A stretch of DNA of 64,000 nucleotides, taken from NCBI GenBank assembly GCA_009193035.1, contig SWDT01000561.1, forward strand, positions 1-64,000, read 5' to 3'. Under the pieces are notes generated by a model. It worked only from the letters and a program-made list of their open reading frames with translations, was not told the origin of the DNA and searched no databases. The stretch is from Halicephalobus mephisto (lineage: Eukaryota > Nematoda > Chromadorea > Rhabditida > Panagrolaimidae). This document shows, one piece after another, positions 11,485-24,300 of this stretch. The position numbers and the translations under genes were made by a program. Each line of letters starts with the position of its first letter. The first letter of the stretch is position 1.

Positions 11485-14400
11485 TCAATAATTCGGTTGA
11501 TACGGATTGTCATTCACAATTCTCGGTCTCTTAGCAGGAATATTCGATCCGTCCTCTTGAGTTTTCATGTACTGTATCTGCTTCTCAGAATATGGATTCG
11601 GCTAGAAAAATTATTATTTTTAATTAATAAAAATAATTACTTCCTTATTTACGAAATTCCACTTTTTAATTTTAATAAAGAATTACTTCCTTATTTACGA
11701 AATTCCACTTTTTAATTTTAATAAAAAATTATTTTCTAATTTTACAAACATTTCATAATTTTTCGATTCAAAAGATTTCAAAATTATATGAAAACTTCCG
11801 TCATTTTTTAATTTTAAACAATTTTGTAATTTTAATTTTAAAAATTCAAAAATATTTGAAAACATTATTAAATTTCATCTTTTTTCGAAGATTTTATAGA
11901 ATTTAATTTTTTTACTTTTATCTAAATTTAATTTTTTTACTTTTATCAAAAATTACCTGAATTGTTTTCCCGAAATTAGTATCGAAAGAATAACCAGAAA
12001 GGTCAAGTTCAGGAAAAGTCACATCAAGAGGAAAAGGTTCGGAATTCAGTTGTAATATATCCTCTTCTGGAACAAATGGGGCCAAATGCTCAAATGAATC
12101 AGAACTGCATTGATAGCTATTACACATATCTGAAAACAATTTAAATTAATAAAAAATTAAAAAACAAATTTTTTAAAACTTAAAAAAACCGAAATTTTTT
12201 CAAAAATGTAAATCTAAAACCTTATAATTTACAAAATTAAATGTAACAATTTCCAGACCAAAATACAATTCTAAAAATATTATTTAATTTAAAAAATCTG
12301 AAATCAACCAAAAATCAAAACTTTTTTAAAAATAAAAATAAAAATCATTCAAAAAACCTAAAAATTTAAAAATAAAACAATTTAAATAAAAACTAAAATT
12401 TTAAAACTTTTTTAAAACAAAAAAAAAATACTTTTTTAAATAAAAAAAATTTCTGTTTTAAAAAAACTAAAATTTTAACTTTTTTAAAACAAAAAAAATT
12501 CAAAACTTTAAACTTAAAAAAAAATACTTTTTTAATAAAAAAAATTTCTGTTTTAAAAAAACTAAAATTCTTCTAGAAATAAAACTAAAACATTCTCAAT
12601 CCCAAAGTCCTAAAATTTATAAATAAATCTAAAAATCCCCATTATTCACATATACGTGCAAAACTAAACCATTTCTGACATTTTTCATCCCCACAAAAAA
12701 ACGTGACAAATCATCATTAAAGAAAAAAAATCAATTTTTCTCAAACATACCATCAATTAAATTCTTTTCTGAATTTTTCGGAAACAAATGTGGATTTTGT
12801 TGTTTAAATTCTTCAAAAAATTCTTTTGAAATTTGTTGAGGAGTACCAACAACAGGTAATATATCCACATTTAACGTTGTTGATTTTTCTTCAATTTTAC
12901 TATTGGTAGAAGACATAACGGACTGCATATTGGTATTGGATTCATATACGGATCCTTCAATATTGAATTCTCCAACATTGGACACATTGTAGGAATTATT
13001 TGAAACGGCGGATACATTGGTAAATTCGTTTCTTTTGTTCCCAATCGTAACAACGGTATCATTGTTGAATTTCTTGATTCTACAATTATTCCCGAATCTT
13101 GATATTTCATCTGGTGATCCAACACCGAATTCAGCGAAACCGGCAGTGAGTGGACTGAACTCGGACGTGATACAATTTCCTGTTCTGATATATTTCTCTC
13201 CATATCCAGTGTCACACAAGAGTCCTTTCGAAATCGCTGTCGTTCTGGTTCTCTCATTTCTTCCGACAATTCCATCATTGTATTTACCCTTGGTATTGTT
13301 CTCATTCCTATTTCTGGTAACGGTAGAGGATTCAATGGTTCTATTGGTAAATCTATTTGTGTCATCCATGGCAAAGGTTGTAATGGTATTGTTTCTTGAA
13401 TTTTCTCTTCTATCTGATCTTGAATATCCTCTTCCTGAATCGAGGTATAACTCCTTGTTTTTTGTATTTGCTCCATTTCCTCCCATTCGTACCATTCTGT
13501 CATTTCGTCTACTTTCAATCGTACTATTCCTTGATTGTTCGTTGTTATACTCGAATTGCTGCTGTGAACACTGATTCCCGAATCTGTTATCGTATCTTTC
13601 TGTTCCATATTCATAGGTGTTGCATATAATGGCGGGGTTCGTCGATGGGCTTTCCGGTTGGTCACGAAAAAGCCATTCAAGGACTTCATTGTAGCTGTCT
13701 TTACGACGCGCTAAAAAGCCATTTAAAAATCATAAAATAATCTCCAAATTACGGTAACCCTATTATGCTTAGCGACGATGGTAGTGAAGGACTATGATTT
13801 CATCTCATTCAACAAAGGAAAAATAGCATGCTCACACACATAAAGAGGTCAGGGGTAGAGGTGGAGGTAGGGGTCAAGGGTCAGGGGTCAAGGGTCAGGG
13901 TAGGGTCAAGGGTCAGGAATAGTTTTAAAAATACAAGTACAGATGAAGGTAAGTTTAAAACTACACTAAAAAGGTCAAGGACAGTAATGCTATACTGTAT
14001 AAGCAACATTTTGAAACCAGTGATTATGATTTTTCACTACACAGTAATAGAAAACTACTGTAGGTTACTGCAGATATTACAATAAGATCTGGAAATTGAA
14101 ACATCCAGTGTCTGAATCTTCTCTTTCGAAAGTTCCAAAAAATTCGAATTTTTTTCCAAGAAGTTGTAAGTTTTAAAAATTCGAATTTTTTGTAACTTTC
14201 GAAAAAGAAAATTCAGCCACTGGATGTTTCAAATTCTAGACCTTATTGAAATATCTACAGTAATCCACAATATTTTTCTATTACTGTGTAATGAAAAATC
14301 ATAATCACTGGTTTCAAAAATGCTGATAATACTGCACAACTATCACTTTCAACAACACCAAAAAACACTGTTGAGGTCTATAGTGATCAACATCGAAAAT

Positions 14401-17400
14401 TCAATATAAAACTAAAACCCACAACTTACTTGCACTATTTTAACAAATTAATTAACATCAAAATTTGCAACTTCCAAATTTAGTCAATTTCAAAATAAAA
14501 CTAAAATCCTCAACTTGCATTATTCTAACAACTCAGTAAACATTAAAACCCGCAACTTGCAGCATTACAATTCAATCAAAAATAAAAACAAAAATAAAAT
14601 CCACATTTTCCCCAAAATTCTATCACCCAATTCCTACAACTTTCAATCACCATAAACCTCAACAAAAATCTTTCAAAAGCAATTAGCAATGGAAAAATAT
14701 TAGAAACCTTTAAAATATCCTTTCGAAAATCATTTGATGTTGATTTTTTTTCTTCTTTCTTTTCCAAACAATCACCACACTTAGCTTTGTTACAGCAATT
14801 CAACAAATTAACATCCTCTATAGGCGGTGGTGAATGATTATCTCGACAACATAAACTTGTCGAACAATCCTCATTACCTTCTGAAGTGCTTGTACAACAC
14901 TTATCCCAAAAATTTTCACAAAATTTAATTGCACAAGATTTTCTACATGGTCCTTCACCGTCATCATCACTACCAGTTCCAAATGTGGATTCTAAAAAAC
15001 AAGGAAGTTTTCGCTTACGTGGATTATTATACACTTGACGTTGATTTTGTGCAACATCTCTCATAGGACGATATTCACTCATATTAATTCCAGCATCTGA
15101 ATCAATCAACGGAGTAAAATCGTGGCAATCAATATACTGTGGTTGTCTTCCAAGATATTCTGAAAAATTAAAAATAAGATAAAATTCTCTAAAGTTTTTA
15201 GAAACTAAACCAATTTAAAACTATAATTTTATCCAATTACTATTTCGTAATTAATTTTCGGGACTATGTTCTACTTGAGCAAATTTAGAAAATCCAACAT
15301 TTAAGTTACATAAAGTACAAAAATTCCCTACTTTCTACGATTAAAAATCATAAAAAAATTACTTATAAACGTTTAAAAATCAAACCTATTATCCTTAAAA
15401 TTACACAAAATAAAAAACCTAAAACTTAAAAATCATAAAAAATTACTTATAAGCATTCACAAATCAAAATTAATATCCTTAAAATTACACAAAATAAAAA
15501 TCCTAAAACTTAAAAATCATAAAAAATTACTTACAAACGTTTAAAAATCAAAATTAATATCCTTAAAATTACACAAAATAAAAATACTAAAATCCCCATC
15601 CAAAAACATACTACTATAAAAAAATCAAAAATTTACCTGCAACATCATCAATTTCTGCTTTAATATATTGACATGCTGGTTTAGCTGCTCCCAATACATC
15701 CGAACATACACTACCTGCCGTTATCCACGAATCTAATTCACTCTGCATTCCAACTAACGAATGTACACACAATATATATTGTCCTTTCTGTCCACGTGTT
15801 GTATGATTAACTGTTGTTGCTTCCGTTTGTACCCATGCAACTGAATTATTTGCTCCAATAAGACGATAATACGGTGATCTACAGTGTCCTTTACGAAACA
15901 ATTCTCCCATTGTATCTGATATAATATTCAAATCAGCCGGATGTACCAAATCATAAAACGATGCTCCCATCAAAGATCGCGATTCATGTCGTAAAAGATA
16001 ATTAAAATTCTCACTTACGTAGCTAAATCTCATATCACAAGTATGTCTAGTCATAAAACTTCCACTTGTCGTTTCTGATCCTTTAACTGATGCATTTGTC
16101 ATACAAATCGAATTTCCTTGTCCCGCCGGTGTCGTTGAACCATGAATCAACATAATTCTGCTATTTTCAAGTTGGATTGATCTACATCGACAAACAATTG
16201 CTTTAAATAACGCTGATTTCAAATTTAAATTTCTTCCTCTCGGACTAATTACTGTTTTCATTCTCATTATCATTCTATGTCCATATCTATGAATTTGTTC
16301 TTCACCATTCGGAGATCTTTGTTCTTCTGAAGCAGCTGCTTCTTCTGTCGAAATTCTCATAAGTTCATCATAATCAGTTGGATGAATAAAGTCTTTTATT
16401 CCACGTCCAACCAAATCTGTCTAAAAAATTCAAATTTAAACAAATTTTTCTAAAAATAAGTTGACAAAAATTTCAAATTTAAATAAATCTTTCTAAAAAT
16501 AAATTTATATAAAATTTAAATTAAATCCACCCAGAAATTTTAAATCTAAACAAAATCAAAAAAATCAATTTAAATAAATCTATATAAAAAACTTTAAATT
16601 TAAACAAATTCATCCAAAAACTAAATTTAAACAAATCTTTTAAAATTTAAATAACCATGTAAAATAATATCTTCCAAAATCGTATTTACGTTCAATATTG
16701 CTATATACGTGCAGATTTAGTCGGAAAAGAGGCCAGACAAACAATAAAAGGGAACCCATTTGAGATCTTGAGTCTTATTTTTCAAGTACTTCGACCTTAT
16801 ACCGAGTTCTCTTTTGATTTTTTTTTAAATTTCTTTAATATCATTATATATTTAACTTTTTTCAAACTTAATTACTAAAAAATACTGTTTAGATTAAATA
16901 ATGGCACGTATTCTTCCGAAAATCGCGTAAAATTCCATAGCGCACAAAACAGGGCGAGCTCAAATAGTCAGAGAAACAAAAAAAACCCACAAGTTGGCGT
17001 ATTTCGTAAAGGCTATATTAATTCCATTTTAGCTTCCTCAATATTCACTACTATACTACTTTTATTAAACTTTTTTACTTTTATCTAACGTTGCAATATC
17101 AAAAATCCAAATTTTTTAAACTTTATTTAAAAAATTAATTTGCAAATTTTCACAGGAATTTTAATTTCTAAATTTCCTCAAAAAACCCGATTTTTTGGCT
17201 TTTATAAGTTTTAATTCTCCAATTTTTATAAACATTCCAACTTTTAAACCTTTATAAAAGTCGAAAAAATCGAGTTTTTTGTAAAAGTTTTAATTCTCAA
17301 ACTTTCATAAAAAACTCAATTTTTCGACTTTTACAAAAAAGTTAATTTTTCCAACTTTTATAAAAACTCAATTTTTATAAAAATTCTAATTTCTACAAAA

Positions 17401-19805
17401 AAACCCAATTTTTTAACTTTTATAAATTTTAATTCCCAAACTTTCATAAAAAAATTAATTTTTATAAAAATTTTAATTTCTACAAAAAAACTCAATTTTT
17501 TAACTTTTACAAACAATTAATTCTCTAACTTTTACAAAAAAAACTAATTTCTATAAAAAGATTCTTTTAACATCTTTGGTTTTCAATACCATAATTAATC
17601 ATTTCTTTTTCTAACGTGTACGTGAAAAGAATTATTTAAAAAACAAACCTGAGTAAGACCAAGGAATATGGAGACACTTTCAGTAATGTACAACATTGTA
17701 CCATCTGAATCCACCAAAATGACAAATCCATCTAGACATTCACTCAACGTATTTTCATTCCAAATGTTTGGATTATCTTCAATTACGAGTTCATTTGTGA
17801 AAACTGAAAATATTCTGTATTTACCGTAATTCATCACATTACAGTAAGTCTCTTAAAAACTACTTCCGCAATTTATAATTTTTTAAAAGTCCTTCAATGT
17901 TCATTAGCTCAAATTCAATGTCAAATTTTATAAACCTAATTGACATCAAAAATCAAAATAAAATTGAATTTTCACAAAACAATTGAGTAAACTTCAAATA
18001 TTGCAAGCAAATTGCAAATTTTATTTTATTTTTAATTCCAATCTCAACCTGTCAAAAATTGCGCGCAAACTGCAAATTCAACTTTAATTCCAATCTCAAC
18101 CTGTCAAATACTGCGCGCAAACTGCACATTCAACTTTAATTCCAATCTCAGCCTGTCAAAAATTGCGCGCAAACTGCAAACTTAACTTTAATTCCAATCT
18201 CAACCTGCCTAAATACTGCACGCAAACTGCAAACTTAACTTCAATGTTCACCTATGTGCCCAAAACTGCGCGCAAACTACAAATTCAACTTTAATTCTCA
18301 CCTAAACTTACCTAAATATTTCTTAAAAATTATAAATTTTATTCCAAATTTTTTGTTCATCTATTATAATCAAATGTCAAATTTTCATTTAACTTTAATA
18401 TTGATTTTTGAATTTCCGACATGTATTTAATTATAAATCTTTTTTACACAGTTGTTACATTCTTAAAACGCGTTTTCTACTTCCCTTTTTTTAAAAAAAC
18501 GAATTGAGTCTTAACTGAATACACAAGAAAACAAGCACGCTGACATGTGAGGATCTAACAACAGAGAACATTCACAATGAGCAAAAACCTAATGCTGACG
18601 TTCGAGGATTTTTTTCTTCATGGCAAAAATAGTTTTAAAAAAACCAAATTTTCTGGCACAAATAAGGAAATGTATTTTCGAATGCAAAAATTATTTTTCT
18701 TATCTAGATTGAAAGTGAGCTTAGATAAGGATTAAACCATGACATTATTAAAGCTGACGTGGTTTAAACACTTTTTTCAATTTCTGTACATATTCTAAAT
18801 TTTCAAAAAACTATATAGAATTCTGCAAATTTCATAGATATTAAAATTTGGAAAATTTTATATAAAAACTTGTTTAAAATTTACAGATTTTATATATAAA
18901 AATCCTTTAAATTCCTACGCAAAGTGAAAATTGTGCAAATTTTGTAGAAAAACATGTTTAAAATTTCGGAATTTTTATATAAAAACGTTTAAAATTTTGA
19001 AATTTTTATATAAAAACACGTTTAAAATTTTGAAATTCTTATATAAAAACACGTTTAAAATTTCGGAATTTTTATAAGCGTTAAAAACAAAAATCTCATA
19101 GAATAAAATCCTAAAACTTTCCGCGTGTTTAAAATTCTATAAATTTTATATTAAAGTTTAAAATCCTGCGATTTTTATATAAAAGAAATTTAAAAACTTA
19201 CAAATTTTCTACAAAAAAATATTTGAAAACTTACAATTTTTCTATCAAAATTTTATAGGTTTTTATACACAAATTTTGCAATTTTTATATTGTTTTCCAA
19301 CATTAAAGACTTAAATAATGTACTTTGGTCATTTGTTATCGCAAAATAAGGAAAGCGCTTCTGATTAGGCAATTGATCTATCGCGAAACAGGTCGCGTGA
19401 GCGTCCCATTTCATAGAAAGGAAATTTAAAGAATCATTTGCGGAAATTTCTTAGAATTCAAACTAACAAAAAAATTTTTAAATTAAATTAATTTTAAAAC
19501 AAAAATTAAAAACTTGAACTTACATGGACCTGCATGTTTTCTCATTCGGCATAGTGTTGATGCAACACGTAAAAGTGCTATTCTATCAACGTGGGTTACT
19601 GTTGATTCATCAACAACGGGCACTACGTCCTTCAAATCCGAAAATATATCCGCTTCTTTTCCTCTTCTGTCCCGAGCGGCATATCGGGACGTTTCTCGAC
19701 GTCGATCGATACTTCTGCTGAAAAAAATATTTTTAATTTTTATGAATTTAATTTTTAAAATTACCTTTTTTTAGAATCCTGGATTAGAGCTGAATGAAAA
19801 GCCAT
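11485..19805 (-). CDS. hif-1: HIF-1 alpha, bHLH-PAS hypoxia factor, complete
   Basis: Eight exons: 19765-19805, 19524-19717, 17649-17803, 15637-16420, 14878-15159, 12751-13710, 11957-12129 and 11485-11601. They encode 901 residues with every junction in phase. HIF-1 pairs with ARNT (AHA-1) and activates hypoxia genes. The bHLH (about 15-75) has [17 protein letters not shown] and [17 protein letters not shown] begins near 95 with [24 protein letters not shown] in exon 4 includes [11 protein letters not shown] and FYDLVHPAD. Exon 6 opens with the conserved [18 protein letters not shown]. Exon 7 carries the oxygen degron [15 protein letters not shown], with Pro823 in LAP as the expected EGL-9 hydroxylation site for VHL binding. 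A basic AKRPR lies near the end, and PRKRK in exon 5. Exon 2 could instead end 9 nt earlier. TTTTCAG at 19844 suggests trans-splicing 38 nt before the ATG. Confidence 0.95.
13871..13915 (+). promoter_or_regulatory. Three DR1 nuclear-receptor-like sites in a hif-1 intron
   Basis: GGGTCAAGGGTCA occurs at 13871-13883, 13885-13897 and 13903-13915. Each is a direct repeat of two hexamers close to AGGTCA with a one-base spacer, the DR1 form bound by HNF4-type receptors. A lone AGGTCA lies near 13846. Nematodes have a very large HNF4-derived receptor family. The tract also has many GGG runs. It could be a plain minisatellite. Confidence 0.5.
13983..14342. repeat. Long inverted repeat in hif-1 intron 5
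   Basis: Two arms of about 150-160 bp, 13983-14150 and 14170-14342, are imperfect reverse complements. Matching landmarks include GAAACCAGTGATTATGATTT against AAATCATAATCACTGGTTTC, and GAAACATCCAGTG against CACTGGATGTTTC. The loop is about 20 bp. No clear terminal repeat with a target duplication was found, so it may be a foldback MITE or a locally formed palindrome. Confidence 0.85.
18020..18310. repeat. About 60-bp tandem repeat in hif-1 intron 2
   Basis: Five imperfect copies with TTGCGCGCAAACTGCAAATT and AATTCCAATCTCAACCTGTC. The GCGCGC core stands out in this AT-rich region. It lies upstream of the exon at 17649-17803. Confidence 0.75.
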
Positions 19806-19833
19806 AAGACTTTTCTAATTGTAATAATCAAAA

Positions 19834-19850
19834 GTATAGGTTTCTGAAAA
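19834..19850 (-). promoter_or_regulatory. Putative spliced-leader acceptor of hif-1
   Basis: The minus strand reads ATAACTTTTCAG then AAACC, with the AG 38 nt before the hif-1 ATG at 19805. There is no matching donor close upstream, so trans-splicing is the simple reading; a distant non-coding first exon is the alternative. Confidence 0.5.
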
Positions 19851-19859
19851 GTTATAAAA

Positions 19860-20560
19860 TTGCCTAAGGATCCAAAACGTCACGCAATCGATATAAGGAA
19901 AAAATTAAAAACGATAATGGCAGACTACATGGGCGTGCGTAGATTAGGCCTAAAAACCAAATTTCACATATAAAGTCAAATTTCGCGGAAAATGAAATTA
20001 TATAAAAACCGAATTTTTAAAGTTCTTTAAAAAATTATTTCATAAAAAATTCGCGAAAAACACATTTTTAAAAAATTAAAATTTTCGGATTTTTATACGC
20101 AGAATCTGACGTAATTGATAAAACTTCATATATCGAAAAATCGTCCGAAGCTGAATGGTGGAAATTAATCAATAAAGAAAAACTAAAAAGAAAAGATCGA
20201 AAATCTGAAAATCGATTGGAGCAAGTAAACGATGTTCAAAAATCTCGCGCGGACACGACAGACAGAAATTAAAAAAAAACGGAAAAAACGACAAACATGT
20301 TTTTAAAAAAGTTTTCTGAAATTGCCATAAGTAAAAAAAGCACCTTTTCTAGTGGTACTGAAACGAACAAGTTGCTGAATCTTATGGTTCGTCCAGTAGA
20401 CGACGGGAAGTAGGCAGTGTTAGCAATGGAGAAACCTACAGAGACTGACGAACACGTGACGACACACACAACCCTGGACGTCCCTTGGAAACAGTGTAAA
20501 CACAGCACGCAAAGAACACAGACACGGACAAATGCTCCTGATCACTCTTCCCTAAAAATT
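19860..20560 (-). promoter_or_regulatory. hif-1 upstream region with HRE- and FOXO-like sites
   Basis: The region is less AT-rich than its surroundings, especially 20300-20545. CACGTG at 20453-20458 includes the HIF core ACGTG and is followed by CACACACA. GTAAACA at 20496-20502 matches the FOXO/DAF-16 core. GCGTGCGT lies near 19935. A minus-strand open frame at 20269-20508 lacks good coding character. The start of transcription cannot be fixed from sequence. Confidence 0.35.
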
Positions 20561-21180
20561 TTAAACTTCCATATATAAAAAATTTTTTAAAATTTCCATG
20601 TATAAAAATTTAAAATTTCTCACATATAAAATTATAAAGAATTTCTCATATATAAAATTATAAAGAATTTCGATATCTAAAAAATTTAAAAAAATTTAAT
20701 ATCTAAAAAATTTTAAATTTCTCATATAAAATTATAAAGAATTTCGATATCTAAAAAATTTTAAACTTCCATATATAAAAACTTTTTAAAATTTCCATGT
20801 ATAAAAATTTAAAATTTCTCATATATAAAATTATAAAGAATTTTCATATATAAAAATTTTAATAATTTTGGTGTATAAAAAATTCTAAATTTCTTATAAA
20901 TAAAAAATTTTAAATTTCATATATAAAAAATTTTGAAAATTTTCATATATTAAAATTTTTAAATAATTTTTGGTATATATAAAGTTTTAATTTTTGGTAT
21001 ATAAAAAGTTTTAATTTTTAATATATATAAAGTTTTAATTTTGATATATAAAAAGTTTTAATTTTTGGTATATAAAAAGTTTTAATTTTTGGTATATAAA
21101 AAGTTTTAATTTTTAATATATATAAAGTTTTAATTTTGATATATATAAATTTCTAAAATTCTTTATATTTAAAAAAATTA
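20560..21180. repeat. ATATATAAAA-rich simple repeats
   Basis: Units around CATATATAAAATTATAAAGAATTT and later TTTTGGTATATAAAAAGTTTTAA repeat many times between the hif-1 promoter and the metallophosphoesterase gene. No coding signal. Confidence 0.7.
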
Positions 21181-21335
21181 ATATTCAACTTTAACCGTCT
21201 TGGTTGAAGCTTTTGATTAAATTTTTACAATAGTCATCTTTGGGGATTTTGTCGCTAAGGCAACCTACAGCGTTTAATTTAGCTTCCGGGACACTTACGA
21301 CGTTGAGGGACTTGGAATTTAAAAATATAATTAAA

Positions 21336-21350
21336 TCCAAATTTTTTAGG
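21336..21350 (+). promoter_or_regulatory. Putative spliced-leader acceptor
   Basis: CCAAATTTTTTAG ends at 21349, one base before the ATG of the metallophosphoesterase. The 5' untranslated region would be a single base after trans-splicing. A cis-spliced upstream exon cannot be excluded. Confidence 0.5.
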
Positions 21351-24300
21351 ATGAAAGTAGAAGTCGATCCTCTCACGGATAATCCTCATAAACTTTGGGA
21401 GAATTTTTATTCCAAAGACCATGTTTGCCAGCCATATAAAATACCAGTAAGGTTGGTTTTTTACAATAAAAATACTAAAAAATCAAAAATTACACAAAAA
21501 TTATAAAAATTAAATTTCAAAATTACATAAATTTTTTTATGTAAAAATTACACAAAAATTAAATTTTAAAATTGTATAAAAATTTTAAAAAAAATTTATT
21601 TAAAAATTATAAAAATTAAATTTCAAAATTACATAAATTTTTTAATTTATTTAAAAATTATAAAAATTAAATTTTAAAATTACGAAAAATTTTTTTTAAT
21701 TTATTTAAAAATTACACAAAAATTATAAAAATTAAATTTCAAAATTACAAAAAATTTTTTTAAATTTATTTAAAAATTAAATTTTAAAATTACATAAAAA
21801 TTCAAAATTACCTAAAAACTAAACTTTAAAATTGTATAAAAATTTTTAAAAAAATTTATTTAAAAATTACCTAAAAACTAAATTTTAAAATTGTGTAGAA
21901 CTTCTAAAAAATTCAAAATTACACAAAATTCTAAACATTTAATTTCAAAACTACAAAAATCCCAAAAAATTACTTTTTAAAGTTACATACAAGAAAATTT
22001 TAGAAAAACAAACTTCAAATTTATATAAAAATTCCAAAAAATTGATTTTTTGAGTTATATATAAAAAATTAGAAAAAATAAACTTTATATAAAAATTCAA
22101 AAAAATTGATTTTTTTAAGTGATATATAAAAAAGTAAAAAAAATAAACTTTAAATTTATATAAAAATTCCAAAAAATTATGTTTTTAAGTGATATATAAA
22201 AAAGTAAAAAAAAAATAAACTTTATATAAAAATTCCAAAAAATTGATTTTTTGAGTTATATATAAAAAATTAAAAAAAATAAACTTTATATAAAAATTCA
22301 AAAAAATTGATTTTTTTGAGTGATATATAAATTTAAAATTTGTGTTCTGAACGAACTTTGGATGAAGTTGGAACACGTAAAATGACGAAATTTTATTTTT
22401 GAAAGCAACTTGAAATTCGAGAAATAATTGTCGAGTAGCAAAAACGAGAAAACGAGGAAGTTACTTTTTCGAACATGAAAAAAAAATTATTCAAGCTTTT
22501 GTTTTAAAAATTAATTAATTTAAAAATTATAATTATTTCAATAATTGTTAAAATTCTTTCGAAATTTTCGAAATTTGAAATTTTTAGAAATATTTAAAAT
22601 TTCGAAAAAGTTTCAAAATATTCAAAAATTGAATAAAAATTAAAAATTTCGAAAATTCGTGTCGGGACCATTTCGCAAAAAATCGATTTTTGAGTTTTAT
22701 TTTTATTTAATTAAAATTTTTCAAATTTTTAGAATTATCTAGAATTAAAAAAAATTAAAAAAAAATTTAAAAAAAATTTTAAAAATTAAAATTTTCTGAA
22801 ATACGGAAGTTTTTTGGAAAAAATAGAATTGTTTTTGAAAAAATAAAATTATTTTTTGAAATACGGAAGTTTTTTGGAAAAAATAAAATTGTTTTTGCAA
22901 AAATAAAGTTATTTTCGAAATATGGAAGTTTTTAAAAAAAAATAAAATTCGTGTCGGGACCATTTCGCAAAAAATTGACTTTTAAATTTAATTTTTATTT
23001 AATTAAAATTTTTCAAATTTTTAGAATTATCTAGAATTCAAAAAAATTTAAATTTTCTAAAAAATGGAAGTTTTAAAAAAAAAAAATTCGTGTCGGGACC
23101 ATTTCGCAAAAAATTGACTTTTAAATTTAATTTTTAATAATTTAGGATTCTGTAGAAAGTTCTAGAATCTCCAAAATTCAAAAAAATTTAAAAAAAATTA
23201 AAATTTTTATCAAAAAATTAAAGTTTTTTGAAAAAAATAAAATTCGTGTCAGGACCATTTCGCAAAAAACCGACTTTTAAATTTAATTTTTGATAATTTA
23301 GGATTCTGTAGAAAGTTCTAGAATCTCCAAAATTTTAAAAAATTTTTTTGATAAAAATTAAAGTTTTTTGAAAAAAATAAAATTCGTCTCGGGACCATTT
23401 TTCTAAGAATATTAATTTTTCGTTTATAATTACGTCATTTGGTTCATTTTCAGTGGCAGAGACCCGATCAAGCCGGACCACCTCAGATTCGTCTGCATCT
23501 CTGACACCCATGATCAGCTGGACCGAATCCTCGGCAAAATCCCCCCAGGCGATGTGCTTGTTCATTGTGGAGATTTTACGAATTTTGGAGAAGCAGAATA
23601 TATAAGAAAATTCGATCAAGAAATGGCTCAACTTCCTCATAAAAACAAAATTGTGGTCGCCGGGAATCACGAACTCGGATTCGAAGACGACGAAGACCTG
23701 GATCTGCGAGGACGCAAGTACATCGGAAAAGGAACCCCCCGAGGCTATGAGTTACTCAAAAACTGCACTTATTTGCAGGACAAAACCATTACTGTAAGTT
23801 TCATAAGTTCTAAAAACAAATTTCTTCAAAATTTAAAAATTCTCAAAATTCGTGTCGGGACCATTTCGTAAAGAAATATTTTTTATTTTCATAATATTAG
23901 TTTTCTAAGGATTTTTAGAGACTTCTAGAATCTAATAAAAGATTCTAAAAGTATCTGAAAATTAGATTTTTAACACTTTTAAAAAACTACAGAAATTCGT
24001 GTCGGGACCATTTCGTAAAAAAATATTTTTTACTTTTATAATATTAGTTTTCTAAGGATTTTTAGAGACTTCTAGAATCTAATAAAAGATTCTAAAAGTA
24101 TCTGAAAATCAGAGTTTTAACACTTTTAAAAAACTACAGAAATTCGTGTCGGGACCATTTCGTAAAAAAATATTTTTTACTTTGATGATAATGCTATAAT
24201 CCCCATGGAAGCTTCTGAAGTCATCTGAAACCGAGACTTTTGGATGCTTCTAAGAGACCCTGAGAATTCGTCACGAGACCGCGTCTTAGAAAAAATTTGT

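Larger units (their letters stand above)
12871..14877 (-). other. Possible alternative hif-1 exon 5 extension and overlapping frame
   Basis: The exon 5 frame stays open past the donor at 14877. The added stretch to 14708 is cysteine- and lysine-rich ([20 protein letters not shown]) and less AT-rich than the neighbouring intron. A second possible donor, AAAG|GTTTCT, ends the longer exon at 14708 in phase 0. Joined to exon 6 at 13710, it would read that exon in another frame, which stays open for about 280 codons and stops at 12871. The canonical frame is the one that matches HIF-1. The donor is weak, so this is a hypothesis. Confidence 0.3.

Noticed and set aside
13017..13574. 185-codon plus-strand open frame opposite hif-1 exon 6
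   Set aside because: It is antisense to a conserved coding exon and has no plus-strand splice or start context; the hif-1 frame explains the openness.
20269..20508. 79-codon minus-strand frame upstream of hif-1
   Set aside because: No acceptor or donor fits it to hif-1 exon 1, and the composition is better explained as promoter sequence.
21951..22376. Minus-strand frames rich in F, I, K and Y
   Set aside because: They are translations of AT-rich tandem repeats with no splice signals.
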